From NCBI GenBank assembly GCA_963766195.1, contig CAVXYY010000018.1:1-64000 (forward strand): a DNA stretch of 64,000 nucleotides. The letters run 5' to 3'. Position numbers and translations under genes: made by a program. Within the stretch, counting starts at the first letter, position 1. Every line of letters begins with the position of its first letter. Source of the DNA: JAHEFT01 sp963766195 (GTDB lineage: Bacteria > Pseudomonadota > Gammaproteobacteria > Xanthomonadales > SZUA-36). Of the stretch, positions 45,107-53,444 are shown in pieces. The notes beneath the pieces are model-generated. The model was not told the DNA's origin and did no database searches. It saw only the letters and a list, made by a program, of their open reading frames with translations.

Positions 45107-46466
45107 ATGACGCGACGAACTGACACCATCTGCGCCGTTGCCACACCCCCGGGTGCGGGTGGCGTGGGGATTGTGCGCGTATCCGGTCCGGCCGTTCCGG
45201 AAATTTCCCGGGCGTTGACGGGCATGCTGCCTGCGCCGCGGTATGCCGCGATGGCGGATTTCCTGGATGGGCACGGGGACGTGATTGATTCCGGAATTTG
45301 CCTGTATTTTCCTGCGCCACATTCGTTCACCGGCGAACACGTACTTGAATTACACGCGCATGGCGGGATACATATCCTGCAGCTATTGATGCGCCGGGTG
45401 CTCGATCTCGGCGCACGTGGCGCCCGGCCCGGAGAATTTTCCGAGCGGGCTTTCCTCAACGATAAAATGGACCTGGTCCAGGCAGAAGCCATAGCTGACC
45501 TGATCGGATCAGGCTCTGATGCGGCGGCGCGCGCGGCCCAACGCAGCCTGCAGGGCGTCTTTTCCGCGCAAATACATCTTTTGCAGGAAGAACTGACTTC
45601 GCTCCGGGTGTTTGTCGAGGCGGCGATTGATTTTCCCGACGAGGAAATTGATTTTCTGGCCGAGAGCGATATCTCGCAAAGAGTGCGACAGGCTGAAAAC
45701 AGCGTGGCGGAATTACTCAGGAACGCCCAGCAGGGGCGGTTGATGAGAGACGGTATCGTGTTGGCAATCGTCGGCCGCCCGAATGCCGGAAAATCAAGCC
45801 TGCTGAACGCCCTGTCCGGCCAGGAAAGCGCGATCGTAACCGAATTTCCGGGGACGACCCGGGACGTGCTGCGGGAACAGATCGATCTCGACGGAATACC
45901 GGTACACGTAGCGGACACGGCGGGAATCAGGGAAACCAGCGACGTCATCGAGGCCGAAGGTATCCGGCGGGCAAGACAGGCGCTGGGGGCGGCGGACATC
46001 GTTTTATTGATCCGTGACGCCAGCTGAAAGCGCCGGGCCGGACGAAGCCCTGTTTGCAGAAGTCCCTGAAGGAGTCCGGGCGATCGCTGGTGGCCAACAA
46101 GGTTGGATTTATTGGATCCGCCCGAGCTCAGGCAAAGGATGGAAGAAGAACCGGGAGAACAGGTCTGGATTTCAGCCCGGACCGGGCAGGGGATCGACGA
46201 GCTGAAGAAAAGAATTCGCCGAGGCCGTGGGCGCGTCGGACCAGGCTGAAGGCGCGTTCTCGGCCCGCCAGCGCCATGTAGACGCCCTGAAACGCGTGGC
46301 AAATCACCTATGCGCCGGTTTCGAAGCCATGGAAAGTCTCCGCGCAGGAGAACTTTTGGCCGAGGAACTGCGCCTGGCGCAACAGGCGCTGGGTGAAATT
46401 ACCGGAGAGGTCCTGCCCAATGACCTGCTGGGAGAGATTTTCTCCAGTTTCTGTATCGGCAAGTAA
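45107..46466 (+). CDS. mnmE: tRNA modification GTPase MnmE, frameshifted
   Basis: Works with MnmG to form cmnm5U34 in tRNA. The N-terminal folate-binding domain starts TDTICAVATPPGAGGVGIVR, with GEFSERAFLNDKMDLVQAEA; the G domain has GRPNAGKSSLLNALSGQ (P loop), TRDVLREQID and DTAGIRE. The C-terminal FCIGK, with the conserved Cys, is present. Breaks near 46025, 46090 and 46205 scatter the end of the G domain (VVANKVDLLDPPELRQRMEE, GEQVWISARTGQGIDELKK) over frames. About 452 residues after repair, the usual length. mnmG does not follow. Confidence 0.88.
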
Positions 46467-46525
46467 AAAACCAACAAATCTTTAAGAATATCAGCGCAAA
46501 ATCAACGGGTAAGGCTCCCGCTGCT

Positions 46526-46858
46526 TCAGGATTCGCAGTAAACACCGTGCAGCAGCTTGATGATGTTCATCGCGGCGGTATCGGCCAGGCGGTAATAAAT
46601 GGTTTGGCTTTCGCGCCGGGTCTGCACCAGTTCCTGTTCCCTGAGAACGGCCAGGTGTTGTGAAAGTGCGGATTGACTGAGCTTGATTCGCTGGTTCAAC
46701 TGGCCGACAGAGACCTCGCCCTCGGAAAGCACACACATGATCATCAGGCGGCTCTCGTTCGCGAGACCCTTGAGCAGGTTTACCGCGTCAGAAGCTTTGC
46801 TTTGCATGGCTTCGAAGTCCATCCGGTAGGGCTCTTCGATTTTTCCGGAGTTGATCAT
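46526..46858 (-). CDS. BigR/SqrR-type sulfur-responsive ArsR-family repressor
   Basis: 110 residues, winged-helix ArsR fold (SALSQHLAVLREQELVQTRR). With the ATG at 46858 the two cysteines fall at 42 (LMIMCVLSEGE) and 108 (GVYCES), the same positions as the persulfide-sensing pair of BigR; this also supports this start over the TTG at 46879. These repressors form a disulfide or tetrasulfide link with reactive sulfur and release DNA. It is divergent from the persulfide dioxygenase-SQR operon, with a palindrome between. Confidence 0.85.
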   Translation of the reverse strand: MINSGKIEEPYRMDFEAMQSKASDAVNLLKGLANESRLMIMCVLSEGEVSVGQLNQRIKLSQSALSQHLAVLREQELVQTRRESQTIYYRLADTAAMNIIKLLHGVYCES

Positions 46859-46870
46859 TACGCCTGATTG

Positions 46871-46898
46871 TATTTGCAATTTATCTAAATTACAAATA
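46871..46898. promoter_or_regulatory. Inverted-repeat operator between repressor and persulfide dioxygenase
   Basis: TATTTGCAATTTA (46871-46883) and TAAATTACAAATA (46886-46898) form a 28-base inverted repeat with one mismatch and a 2-base centre. It lies 13 bases before the repressor start and 47 bases before the dioxygenase start, placed to control both. The repressor is inferred to be the BigR-like protein. Confidence 0.68.
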
Positions 46899-46944
46899 TC
46901 TTAATAAGAAACAACTCATGTAACTGCCAGACAGGCCTTCAGCC

Positions 46945-47826
46945 ATGGATATCAAGTCATTTTACGAGCCGGAATCCGGCACCTGGACGCATCTTTTGGC
47001 TGACCCCGTCGATCGCAAAGCGGCCATTATCGACCCGGTCTGGGTATTCGACCCCGTGAGCGGGCGGGTGGACGCTACTTTCATTGAACAGGTGCTGTCG
47101 GAAGCGCGTTCCGCCGGTTACACGGTGGAATGGGTTCTGGAAACGCATGCACACGCCGATCATCTGACCGCAGCAGGCCTGGTGCGGCAACGCACCGGGG
47201 CGAAAATCGCTTGCGGCCGGGGAATCCGCGAAGTGCAGAAAAACTTCAGCCGCGTGTTCAATTTGCCTGATACCCCCACGGATGGCAGCCAGTTTGACCG
47301 GTTGCTGGCGGAAGGCGATGTGATCATGGTGGGACGCCTGGAGGTTCGAGTCCTTGAAACACCGGGACACACCGGGGACAGTGTCACCTACCGAATCGGA
47401 GACGCGGCGTTCATCGGCGATACCTTGTTTTCCCCGGTTTTGGGTTCGGCCCGCTGCGACTTCCCCGGAGGAGATGCCGGGCAGCTTTACGATTCGATCC
47501 GCAAGTTATACCGCATGCCGGGGGATACCCGGTTGCTGCTGTGCCACGATTATCCCGGGAAAGGTGAAAAACCCTTGCGCGAAGTCACGGTGGCGGAATC
47601 AACAGAGCGTAATATTCATGTGAGTGATACAACCAGCCGGGAGGAATTTATCGCCCTGCGAACGGCAAGAGATCAGAAGTTGTCGTTACCAAAGCTGATA
47701 TTTCCCTCGCTGCAGGTAAATATCCGGGCCGGCGAACCACCGTCACCCGAATCCGGCGGCGCAAGTTACCTGCGTATACCGTTTGACCGATCGATCGAAG
47801 AATTGATTAAAGGAGAAATTCAATGA
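46945..47826 (+). CDS. Persulfide dioxygenase-like MBL-fold hydrolase (Blh/ETHE1 type)
   Basis: 293 residues. Oxidises glutathione persulfide to sulfite using a mononuclear iron. Metal motif ETHAHADHLTAAGLV (HxHxDH), second His in ETPGHTGDSVTYRIGD, Asp in AFIGDTLFSPVLGSARCDFP, and final His in LLLCHDYPG. It is the longer type fused to BigR regulons rather than the short human ETHE1. ATGA overlap with sqr shows translational coupling, so sulfide oxidation and persulfide removal are co-produced. Confidence 0.85.
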   Translation: MDIKSFYEPESGTWTHLLADPVDRKAAIIDPVWVFDPVSGRVDATFIEQVLSEARSAGYTVEWVLETHAHADHLTAAGLVRQRTGAKIACGRGIREVQKNFSRVFNLPDTPTDGSQFDRLLAEGDVIMVGRLEVRVLETPGHTGDSVTYRIGDAAFIGDTLFSPVLGSARCDFPGGDAGQLYDSIRKLYRMPGDTRLLLCHDYPGKGEKPLREVTVAESTERNIHVSDTTSREEFIALRTARDQKLSLPKLIFPSLQVNIRAGEPPSPESGGASYLRIPFDRSIEELIKGEIQ

Positions 47827-49103
47827 GTACCATAGTCGTTTTGGGCGGAGGCATTGGCGGCCTCTCCGCGGCTTTTGAACTCAAAGATGAACTCGGCAGC
47901 AAGCACGAGATCGTGCTGGTTTCTGACCAGAAACATTTTGAATTCACCCCGTCTAATCCCTGGGTGGCGGTCAAGTGGCGTAAACCGGAAGCCATCCGGC
48001 TCGATCTCGATGAATTGATGTCAAAACACGGCATCCGTTTCGTCGGAACTGCGGTCAAGCGTGTTCAGCCCGAAAGCCACAGCCTGTTGCTGGAAAATGA
48101 CGCGGTGCTGGCCTACAACTACCTGGTGATCGCCAGCGGCCCGCGCCTGGCGTTCGATGAAATTCCCGGCCTCGGCCCGCATGGCGGGTTTACCCACTCG
48201 GTATGCAAAACCGATCACGCATCGATCATGGCGGAGCGCCTGGAAGCGTTTTGCGCCAGTCCCGGCCCGGTCGTAATCGGCGCGGCACAGGGCGCCTCGT
48301 GTTACGGCCCGGCCTACGAATACACCTTTATCATTGAAACCGAGTTGAGGAAACGCAAGATCCGGGACCGCGTACCGATGACCTTTGTGACGCCTGAACC
48401 TTATATCGGGCACCTGGGGCTGGACGGCGTAGGTGACACCAAGTCGATGCTGGAATCGGAGATGCGGGAACGGCATATCAAGTGGTTCACCAATACCCGG
48501 ATTGACAGCGTGGAAGCCGGCTTGATGAAAATCACCCAGGTCAATGAAGACGGCAGCGTCAAGGCCAGCCATGAACTGCCGTTCGCACACTCGATGATCC
48601 TGCCGGCGTTTACCGGCATAGAAGCGGTAATGGGCGTCGAAGGCCTGTCAAACCCGCGCGGCTTCATTATCGTGGACAAGAACCAGCGCAATCCGACTTT
48701 CCCGGACATTTTCGCGGTGGGGGTTTGCGTGGCGATACCACCGGTCGGTGGCTCCCCGTTACCCGTCGGGGTTCCCAAAACCGGTTACATGATCGAATCG
48801 ATGGTTACTGCAACCGTTCAGAACATTACTGAATTACTCGCCGGCAAAGATCCGACGCATACCGCAACCTGGAATGCTTTCTGCCTGGCTGATTTTGGCG
48901 ACCGCGGCGTTGCGTTCATGGCCCTGCCGCAGATCCCACCCCGCAACACCAACTGGTCGGGTTCCGGAAAATGGGTACACTGGGCCAAGATCGGCTTCGA
49001 AAAGTACTACCTGCGCAAAATCAAGCAGGGCAAGGTTGAGCCGTTTTTCGAGAGATTCGCGCTTCGCCTGATGGGGGTTCAGAAGCTCAAAGGAAAGGCC
49101 TGA
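47823..49103 (+). CDS. sqr: Sulfide:quinone oxidoreductase (A. ferrooxidans type)
   Basis: 426 residues, flavoprotein bound to the membrane surface. FAD motif VVLGGGIGGLSAAFEL. The three redox cysteines are at 128 (SVCKTDHA), 160 (GASCYGPAYEY) and 354 (NAFCLADFGDRG), almost the same positions as in Acidithiobacillus ferrooxidans SQR (128, 160, 356). PKTGYMIESMVTATVQNI is the quinone-side motif, and the C-terminal amphipathic helices (WVHWAKIGFEKYYLRKIKQG) anchor the membrane. It oxidises sulfide to polysulfide or persulfide. Confidence 0.9.
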   Translation: MSTIVVLGGGIGGLSAAFELKDELGSKHEIVLVSDQKHFEFTPSNPWVAVKWRKPEAIRLDLDELMSKHGIRFVGTAVKRVQPESHSLLLENDAVLAYNYLVIASGPRLAFDEIPGLGPHGGFTHSVCKTDHASIMAERLEAFCASPGPVVIGAAQGASCYGPAYEYTFIIETELRKRKIRDRVPMTFVTPEPYIGHLGLDGVGDTKSMLESEMRERHIKWFTNTRIDSVEAGLMKITQVNEDGSVKASHELPFAHSMILPAFTGIEAVMGVEGLSNPRGFIIVDKNQRNPTFPDIFAVGVCVAIPPVGGSPLPVGVPKTGYMIESMVTATVQNITELLAGKDPTHTATWNAFCLADFGDRGVAFMALPQIPPRNTNWSGSGKWVHWAKIGFEKYYLRKIKQGKVEPFFERFALRLMGVQKLKGKA

Positions 49104-49478
49104 CGTTCTGAATAGTTGACCGGCCTTGCCGGCGATTACTCCTGCGCTTGGGGTCTCTGAGGCAAATGCCTGGGCAGCTTCCCGGGTGCCCAGGTTAATC
49201 ACGTTGGTGTAACCAGCCCGCTGCAGTGTTTCCAGGGCAATCCCCGACCGTCGACCGCTTCTGCAATAAAGGTAGATAACCGCTTCCTTGTCTTCGGTCA
49301 CCTCATCGATCCGCGCTCCAATTTCCTCATAAGGGATATTGACCGCTTCATTCACGTGACCCGACTGGTATTCTTCGGCACTGCGGACGTCGATCCAGTA
49401 AGCATCGGACGCCCAAAGACCAAACGATAAAACCAGGGATATCAGCAAGACAGAAACTCTGAAAAATGAGCGAGCCAT
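48834..49478 (-). CDS. Exported single-domain rhodanese, 3' end uncertain
   Basis: Signal peptide (ending GLWASDA), then WIDVRSAEEYQSGHVNEAVN and the active-site loop YCRSGRRSGIALETLQRAGY. About 110 residues form a complete PspE/GlpE-like rhodanese. In this frame the protein continues to 48834, antisense to the last 270 bases of sqr; one alternative frame stops at 49136, so the true end is probably near 49136-49110 and an indel has removed it. ATG 49478 follows AGGAGA. Periplasmic sulfur transfer is likely. Confidence 0.7.
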   Translation of the reverse strand: MARSFFRVSVLLISLVLSFGLWASDAYWIDVRSAEEYQSGHVNEAVNIPYEEIGARIDEVTEDKEAVIYLYCRSGRRSGIALETLQRAGYTNVINLGTREAAQAFASETPSAGVIAGKAGQLFRTSGLSFELLNPHQAKRESLEKRLNLALLDFAQVVLFEADLGPVYPFSGTRPVGVAGWDLRQGHERNAAVAKISQAESIPGCGMRRIFAGE

Positions 49479-49550
49479 CAAAAATCTCCTGTGTGAATCG
49501 ACAATCACCATACCGTATTCCGTGCTTACCCGTTTCCTGCTCGACTGGCG

Positions 49551-50456
49551 CTAGTCAGTCTTAACGAGGTCTTCCAGCGCATCCTTGGTCGCACCCGGCG
49601 CCGCCATGAGCTTGGTGAAACCATGATCACCGGTCATGCTCAGATCCGGGAAGTGAACCGCCATCCGGAACTTCATGTGCAAGGCTTCGACGTTATTGCC
49701 GTCCACGAGTATTTCGTAAGGGAAGTAAGCCACCTTGCTGTAGCCTTCAAAATCGACAATCGCGAGCTGGTGGGCCGAATCGATTTGCACCTGGTCTTTT
49801 GCGTCGCTGTTTGCTTTCATCCCGACTCCGAATACGGTCTGTTCTTTTCCGGGAATGTCGATGCGGTAGACCTGGGTCAGGGCGTCGCCCTCAACCGCCA
49901 GGCCGTTTTCCACTGCAGCGATTGCAGCTGCATGACTGTCAAACGTTCCGAGCGTCATCGGGTCGTCGAAATAGGGCATCGCCATCATGTAATGGTATTT
50001 CGCCAGCTTTTTCGCGGTCAGGGACTTTTCGGCGCCGAAGGCTTCCATGTTACCCAGCGCTGCGCTCAACGCGTTGTAAATCTCCTGCATATCCGCGTCC
50101 ATCCGGTACGCGTGCTGGAGGTAAAGCGGATTGACGAACGCGACCTCGGTCTTGCCGTCCCGTGCGGTAATGCTGACCCGCTCCCCGGCGCCGTAACCAC
50201 CTTTGGGTGACGCTGCGGCGGCCGCCAGGAGTCCGGGGCTGGTAACGACCAGCACATTGGCATTTTCAACCGGCGAATACTGGCCGGCCAGCTTGAAGCC
50301 TGCGTTATTCAGGGCGTCGATCGTAGCCTGGGTTTGCGCTGCCAGGCTGGAGTCATTGACCGAGGCAAGAACAAAGGGTTGATAAGTGGTTTCTGCAAAT
50401 GCATTCATGCAAAACAACAGGAGGGGTAGTGTGAAGAGAAAAGATCTGGTTTTCAT
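49551..50456 (-). CDS. Uncharacterised periplasmic protein near the sulfide block
   Basis: 301 residues with signal peptide (1-21, ending MNAFAE). An N-terminal part about 22-130 (YQPFVLASVNDSSLAAQTQA, ARDGKTEVAFVNPLYLQHAY) is followed by a helical and beta-rich domain (KKLAKYHYMMAMPYFDDPMT, VDFEGYSKVAYFPYEILVDG). The mature protein has no cysteines. I do not recognise the family. It lies upstream of the rhodanese gene on the same strand with 72 bases between, so it may share its transcript and a sulfur-related role. Confidence 0.65.
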   Translation of the reverse strand: MKTRSFLFTLPLLLFCMNAFAETTYQPFVLASVNDSSLAAQTQATIDALNNAGFKLAGQYSPVENANVLVVTSPGLLAAAAASPKGGYGAGERVSITARDGKTEVAFVNPLYLQHAYRMDADMQEIYNALSAALGNMEAFGAEKSLTAKKLAKYHYMMAMPYFDDPMTLGTFDSHAAAIAAVENGLAVEGDALTQVYRIDIPGKEQTVFGVGMKANSDAKDQVQIDSAHQLAIVDFEGYSKVAYFPYEILVDGNNVEALHMKFRMAVHFPDLSMTGDHGFTKLMAAPGATKDALEDLVKTD

Positions 50457-50555
50457 GGTGTTTCCTGCAACTGGCTTGTAAAAAACATAGCTTAGACTAA
50501 TATCTGGTTGGTGAACGCGTAAGCATTCATTTTTTCTAATATTTGTTGAAAACGA

Positions 50556-50569
50556 CTGATTTGGATCAA
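50556..50569. promoter_or_regulatory. FNR/ANR-like box
   Basis: CTGATTTGGATCAA differs from the FNR consensus TTGATNNNNATCAA at one base. It lies in the divergent region between the uncharacterised periplasmic gene (minus) and the methyltransferase gene (plus), about 100 bases from the former's start. Oxygen control is possible. Confidence 0.4.
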
Positions 50570-50598
50570 ATTCTTTTAACCCGTTCGTCCATCAACCT

Positions 50599-51228
50599 AT
50601 GAACAGTGAAAAAATGGAACGAAAACGCCACTGGGAAACGGTTCACGGCCAGAAGACGCCCGAAGAAACCAGCTGGTACCAGGCGACCCCGGTTCTTTCC
50701 CTGTCGATGATTGCCAATGCAGGATTTGGTCCAGACGCTTCCCTGGTCGATATCGGCGCCGGCGCCTCTGTGCTGGTCGATCACCTCCTGGAACAGGGGT
50801 ACCGGGACCTGACGGTAGTCGATATTTCCTCAGCGGCCCTGGCCCGGGCACGAAACCGTTTGGGTGAGCGGGCTGCGCTGGTCAACTGGGTCGAGGCCGA
50901 TGTGACGGCGTTCACGCCCTCGCGTCAGTTTGACCTCTGGCACGACCGGGCGGCCTTTCATTTCCTGACCGAAAAAACAGACCGGGAACAGTACCTGGCG
51001 GTCCTGGGGAAAGCCCTGCGACCGGGCGGGCAGGCTATCGTGGCGACCTTTGCGCCTGGCGGTCCCGTAAAGTGCAGCGGGCTGGACATCGTCCAATACG
51101 ATGCTGCAAGGCTGGGCAAGGAACTTGGGCCGGAGTTCATCCTGCTGGAGCAGGAGGCGGAACGGCACGTGACACCGGCCGGAGGGCAGCAATTGTTCAA
51201 CTTTTTCCGCTTTGAAAGGCGGAGCTGA
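50599..51228 (+). CDS. Class I SAM-dependent methyltransferase
   Basis: 209 residues. KRHWETVHGQKTPEETSWYQ at the N-terminus, SAM motif SLVDIGAGASVLVDHLLEQG, acidic residue VVDIS, and FDLWHDRAAFHFLTEKTDRE follow the family of type 11/12 methyltransferases often seen beside ArsR regulators. The substrate is unknown; thiol or metalloid methylation would fit the context but is only inference. It lies 78 bases before the second ArsR gene. Confidence 0.72.
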   Translation: MNSEKMERKRHWETVHGQKTPEETSWYQATPVLSLSMIANAGFGPDASLVDIGAGASVLVDHLLEQGYRDLTVVDISSAALARARNRLGERAALVNWVEADVTAFTPSRQFDLWHDRAAFHFLTEKTDREQYLAVLGKALRPGGQAIVATFAPGGPVKCSGLDIVQYDAARLGKELGPEFILLEQEAERHVTPAGGQQLFNFFRFERRS

Positions 51229-51306
51229 TAAAACAGTCCGCGTCTTTTTCGGGTTACAATTCGGAAATTCCAGTGATGATCCGGCAAAGAGATCCATAAA
51301 AACAAC

Positions 51307-51621
51307 ATGACAGAACCAACAACAATCGACGCGAGCAAAATGGCCCGCGCGGCCCAAAAAGCCAGCGACCTGATGAAAACCCTGGGTCACAAAGACCGGC
51401 TGATGGTGCTCTGTCACCTGGCATCCGGGGAGAAATCCGTGGGTGAACTCGCCAGCCTGCTGGATATTCAGCAATCGCCGCTGTCGCAGCACCTGGCGCG
51501 TATGCGCAAGGAATCCCTGGTCACTACACGCAGGGAAGCCCAGACCATTTACTATTCGATCGCGAGTGGAAAAGCCGGGCGCATGGTCGAACTGATGCAC
51601 GAACTTTACTGCAGCGAATAG
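51307..51621 (+). CDS. Second BigR/SqrR-type ArsR-family repressor
   Basis: 104 residues, ArsR winged helix (SPLSQHLARMRKESLVTTRR). Cysteines at 36 (LMVLCHLASGE) and 102 (ELYCSE) are spaced exactly as 42/108 in the other repressor, so it should also sense sulfane sulfur. It lies between the methyltransferase and the FadL-like porin. It may control the porin through the palindrome at 51708-51724. Confidence 0.8.
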   Translation: MTEPTTIDASKMARAAQKASDLMKTLGHKDRLMVLCHLASGEKSVGELASLLDIQQSPLSQHLARMRKESLVTTRREAQTIYYSIASGKAGRMVELMHELYCSE

Positions 51622-51707
51622 ATTTCCCGGGCTCAATGTGACACGGATCAGTTTTACGACTATTGATGCCTTTTGTTTAAACCATTGGTACATTAAAATT
51701 CGGTAAA

Positions 51708-51724
51708 GTAATGATCAGCATTAC
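51708..51724. promoter_or_regulatory. Palindrome upstream of the FadL-like gene
   Basis: GTAATGATCAGCATTAC is an inverted repeat (6-base arms, 5-base centre), 18 bases before the porin start and next to its ribosome-binding site. It is a candidate operator, possibly for the ArsR protein encoded just upstream. It is unlike the 46871-46898 operator in sequence. Confidence 0.4.
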
Positions 51725-51742
51725 AATTAACGGAGGCACGAA

Positions 51743-53119
51743 ATGAAAAAGAGACTGAACTGGTTAACGACCATCGCGGTGGTTACCGGATTGTGTGCGG
51801 CGGGGAGCGCCTATGCAACCAACGGGTATTTCACCCACGGCATCGGCACCAAGAACAAGGCCATGGCCGGATCGGGTATCGCCCTGCCGGAAGACGCCAT
51901 CGATGTGGTCAACAACCCGGCCGTTGCGCCATTTGTCGGTGATCAACTGGTCTTCGGCGCAGCGCTGTTCAGCCCGATCCGCAAGTACAGCACAACCGAA
52001 AGCCAGCTCAACGGCAATTTCGGCGCCTTCACGATCGGACCGAACAATATCAAAAGTGACAGTAATTATTTCGCGATTCCACATATTGCCAAGAGTTGGC
52101 AACTGGCAAACGACAGCGCTTTTGCGCTCGCTTTCTATGGCCGTGGCGGCATGAATACCACGTGGAAGGGCGGTACCGCGACGTTTGACCCTGACGGTCC
52201 CGGACCGGCAGGACCGATGACCTTCGACGGCACTTACGGCGCAGGCAAAGCGGGCGTGAACTACAGCCAGGCATTCCTCGACATCACCTGGGCCAAGAAG
52301 CTTAATGACAACTTGTCTCTGGGAGTTTCGGGCATTGTGGTGGCCCACCTGTTCAACGGCAAGGGTGTTAAATCGTTTGCCGGTTACACCGAGACCTTTG
52401 CGGCCAGTGGCGGCACGACGATGCCAAGCAAACTGTCCAATAACGGAACAGACTCGGCTTTTGGTGGCGGCCTCAAAGTCGGACTTCATTGGCTGGCTTC
52501 TGAACAGCTTAGTCTTGGTTTGGCGTACCAGACCAAGATCTGGATGGGTAAGTTCAACGATTACTCGGACCTGTTCGCCCAACAGGGTGGTATGGATATT
52601 CCAGCGGACCTGAAAGCCGGCATGACCTTCCACGCCAACGAGAAGCTGGATCTGAATTTTGGTTTCGAGTACATCTGGTACAACGATATCAAATCGATCG
52701 GCAACCCCATACAGCTCATTTTCAACTGTCCGACGGCCGGCGCCGGCGGAACAGACCTGACCAACTGCCTGGGTGGTAGTAACGGCGCAGGTTTTGGCTG
52801 GGACAATATGGCTGTCTACAAGGTGGGCGCGAAGTACAAGGCCGGCGAAGACTGGACCTGGCGCTTCGGTTACAGTTACGGCAAGCAACCGATCGGCACT
52901 GACCAGATGACTTTCAACATCCTGGCTCCAGGCGTCATGCAAAGCCACTTCACGACCGGGTTCACGCTGGAGCGGACTCCGGGCCGGCAGTTCAACATGT
53001 CGTTCATGTACGCGCCCAACAAGAAGGTAACCGGGCCGCAGAACTTTGACCCGACCCAGAACGTCACGTTCCAGATGTACCAATGGGAAATGGAAGCGAG
53101 CTACAGCTGGCGGTTCTGA
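51743..53119 (+). CDS. FadL/OmpP1-family outer-membrane channel
   Basis: 458 residues. Signal peptide (1-25, ending SAYATNGYF), the N-terminal hatch GYFTHGIGTKNKAMAGSGIA with the conserved NPA (VVNNPAVAPFVGDQLVFG), beta strands throughout and a C-terminal Phe (YSWRF). FadL proteins move hydrophobic substrates across the outer membrane. Placed among sulfide/polysulfide genes in a sulfur oxidiser, it could import elemental sulfur or polysulfide rather than fatty acids; this is inference. GGAGGC precedes the ATG. Confidence 0.85.
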   Translation: MKKRLNWLTTIAVVTGLCAAGSAYATNGYFTHGIGTKNKAMAGSGIALPEDAIDVVNNPAVAPFVGDQLVFGAALFSPIRKYSTTESQLNGNFGAFTIGPNNIKSDSNYFAIPHIAKSWQLANDSAFALAFYGRGGMNTTWKGGTATFDPDGPGPAGPMTFDGTYGAGKAGVNYSQAFLDITWAKKLNDNLSLGVSGIVVAHLFNGKGVKSFAGYTETFAASGGTTMPSKLSNNGTDSAFGGGLKVGLHWLASEQLSLGLAYQTKIWMGKFNDYSDLFAQQGGMDIPADLKAGMTFHANEKLDLNFGFEYIWYNDIKSIGNPIQLIFNCPTAGAGGTDLTNCLGGSNGAGFGWDNMAVYKVGAKYKAGEDWTWRFGYSYGKQPIGTDQMTFNILAPGVMQSHFTTGFTLERTPGRQFNMSFMYAPNKKVTGPQNFDPTQNVTFQMYQWEMEASYSWRF

Positions 53120-53136
53120 TATCCGACAGCAAAATG

Positions 53137-53168
53137 AAAACGGCCAGCATTAGCTGGCCGTTTTTTTT
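53137..53168 (+). terminator. Rho-independent terminator after the FadL-like gene
   Basis: A perfect 12-base stem (AAAACGGCCAGC/GCTGGCCGTTTT) with an ATTA loop, followed by a T run. Being symmetrical with an A run on the other side, it can also serve tusA and dsrE3 arriving on the minus strand. Confidence 0.9.
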
Positions 53169-53184
53169 GACTGTTAAATACTGT

Positions 53185-53409
53185 CTACGTCTTTCGAATC
53201 AGGAACTTGTAAACGCCACCTTCCTCGCTGTGCTCCACCAATTCGTTGCCGGTAGTGCGGCAAAAAGCCTGGAAATCGGCAACCGAACCCGGATCTGTCG
53301 ACAGGACTTCAAGCGTGCCTCCGTCGGGCACGTCCTTCAGCGCCTTTTTTGCCTTGAGGATTGGAAGCGGGCAATTCAGCCCTTTTGCGTCTAGTACTTT
53401 GTCAGCCAT
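53185..53409 (-). CDS. tusA: TusA-type sulfur carrier
   Basis: 74 residues. The CPxP motif DAKGLNCPLPILKAKKAL has its sulfur-carrying Cys at 13. In sulfur oxidisers TusA passes persulfide sulfur between rhodanese, DsrE3 and the sHdr complex in the cytoplasm. It is downstream of a DsrE3 gene with 35 bases between, the usual pair, and divergent from the lipoate/sHdr genes. Confidence 0.92.
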   Translation of the reverse strand: MADKVLDAKGLNCPLPILKAKKALKDVPDGGTLEVLSTDPGSVADFQAFCRTTGNELVEHSEEGGVYKFLIRKT

Positions 53410-53444
53410 ATGGGTTTCCTTTTTTTGAATGATCTGTATTCGGG

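Noticed and set aside
52154..52169. CCACGTGGAA palindrome in the FadL-like gene as parS
   Set aside because: The outer bases do not match the parS arms and it is over 10 kb from the recF sites, so chance is likely.
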